A stretch of 64,000 nt of DNA, from NCBI RefSeq assembly GCF_031755915.1, contig NC_083388.1:17882001-17946000 (forward strand). Reading direction: 5' to 3'. Made by a program: the position numbers and the translations under genes. Source of the DNA: Ziziphus jujuba (Eukaryota; Streptophyta; Magnoliopsida; Rosales; Rhamnaceae). Positions 63,532-64,000 of the stretch are shown piece after piece (the stretch's first letter is position 1; each line of letters begins with the position of its first letter). Under the pieces are notes generated by a model. The model was not told the origin of the DNA, ran no database searches, and saw nothing but the letters and a program-made list of their open reading frames with translations.

Positions 63532-63792
63532 CTGAAACATCCACGAAACCCCACCATCACCAACAAAACCACCACAAAAGAAGAAGAAGCAACAACAAAA
63601 ACAATCAACCATACTCCGATACCATCATCGGCCACATATCTTTGGAATAAGAATCCAAGAAAGATCGGGGCAAAAGCTATGAACCCAAACCCTAATCCTA
63701 ATTTAAGCATAATTCCCAAGGCAAAGATTCGAACCAAAATAGAATGATTAACTATTAATCAAAGATTCGAAACAGAAAAAAAATGAACGTAC
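63532..63792 (-). other. Probable 5'-leader intron of the E1 gene
   Basis: Minus-strand donor CG|GTACGT at 63792 and acceptor GTTTCAG|C at 63532 bound a T-rich 261-bp segment that ends 16 bases before the MLPRKR start codon. Removing it eliminates an upstream in-frame ATG. It is inferred from sequence only. Confidence 0.55.
63687..63696 (-). promoter_or_regulatory. Telo-box in the E1 5' leader
   Basis: AAACCCTAAT on the plus strand (ATTAGGGTTT on the coding strand), inside the proposed leader intron. Leader telo-boxes are common in plant housekeeping genes. Confidence 0.35.
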
Positions 63793-63960
63793 CGATTAGT
63801 GGTATGAGTAAGAGAAGAAATGAATCTTTGCGAATGACAGGTTCCAGATTTTGATTTATGAGTTTTTTTCTTTTTTTCTTTTTTTTTCTTTTTTTTTCTC
63901 TTTTAACTTTTCCTACAAGTGTCTAGGGAGAGAAAATTTGTGAAAGAGCTTAGCTATGGC

Positions 63961-63966
63961 TTTATA
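63961..63966 (-). promoter_or_regulatory. Possible TATA box of the E1 gene
   Basis: On the minus strand it reads TGTATAAAG. It lies about 170 bases before the proposed leader-intron donor, so transcription would start near 63930. A single motif match. Confidence 0.3.
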
Positions 63967-64000
63967 CAGTGAGGTTTGGGAAGAGAGACGAAGGGCATTT

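Noticed and set aside
1..64000. CRISPR arrays, bacterial operons, rRNA, tRNA or organellar insertions
   Set aside because: No regular spacer-repeat pattern, ribosomal RNA or plastid-like coding sequence was seen. tRNA genes were not searched exhaustively, as that needs a covariance-model scan.

Overview
The window is nuclear DNA from a eudicot plant, most likely a rosid. The genes have many AT-rich GT..AG introns, intergenic DNA is rich in A/T homopolymers and (TA)n tracts, and there is a plant L1-type LINE. The predicted proteins match Arabidopsis families as I remember them; no database was searched, so At-numbers and family lengths are from memory.

Seven protein-coding genes can be supported and their exons joined in frame. 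From left to right they are: a plastid-type PPR protein like At2g30100 (1268-4132, +); an ETO1-like BTB/TPR adaptor, best match EOL2 (8018-11604, +); a leucine-rich-repeat receptor pseudokinase of the MRH1/MDIS/At3g56050 type (12829-17322, -); a glutaredoxin-like protein of the At5g58530 type (41734-42531, -); a ubiquitin-like plus LRR protein like At2g30105 (45773-49393, +); a CKI1-type hybrid histidine kinase (50263-54808, -); and a ubiquitin-activating enzyme E1, UBA1 type (58491-63515, -).

About 22 kb has no host gene. The stretch 17323-28032 holds simple repeats and decayed repeat families: a three-fold degenerate repeat at 22.3-23.3 kb and an LTR-like zone with a triple ~62-bp repeat at 24.6 kb. 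Next comes a LINE about 5.97 kb long (28052-34020) bounded by a perfect 19-bp target-site duplication. It is dead: it has nonsense codons and frameshifts, and a deletion took out the reverse-transcriptase catalytic box. The stretch 34040-41733 is very AT-rich and carries a 221-bp segment duplicated with a 236-bp period, each copy containing a palindrome.

Three genes belong to the ubiquitin pathway: the E1, a CUL3 adaptor of the ETO1 family, and a ubiquitin-like LRR protein. Two gene sets that sit on different Arabidopsis chromosomes (At2g30100/30105/30110 and At5g58530/58540/58550) are interleaved here, which suggests an ancestral gene order that Arabidopsis lost by fractionation. I found no operon, CRISPR, phage or other undescribed multi-gene system. 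The most unusual gene-level observations are the very short sensor domain of the CKI1-like kinase and a hydrophobic in-frame extension upstream of the E1 start, which I interpret as a 5'-leader intron.
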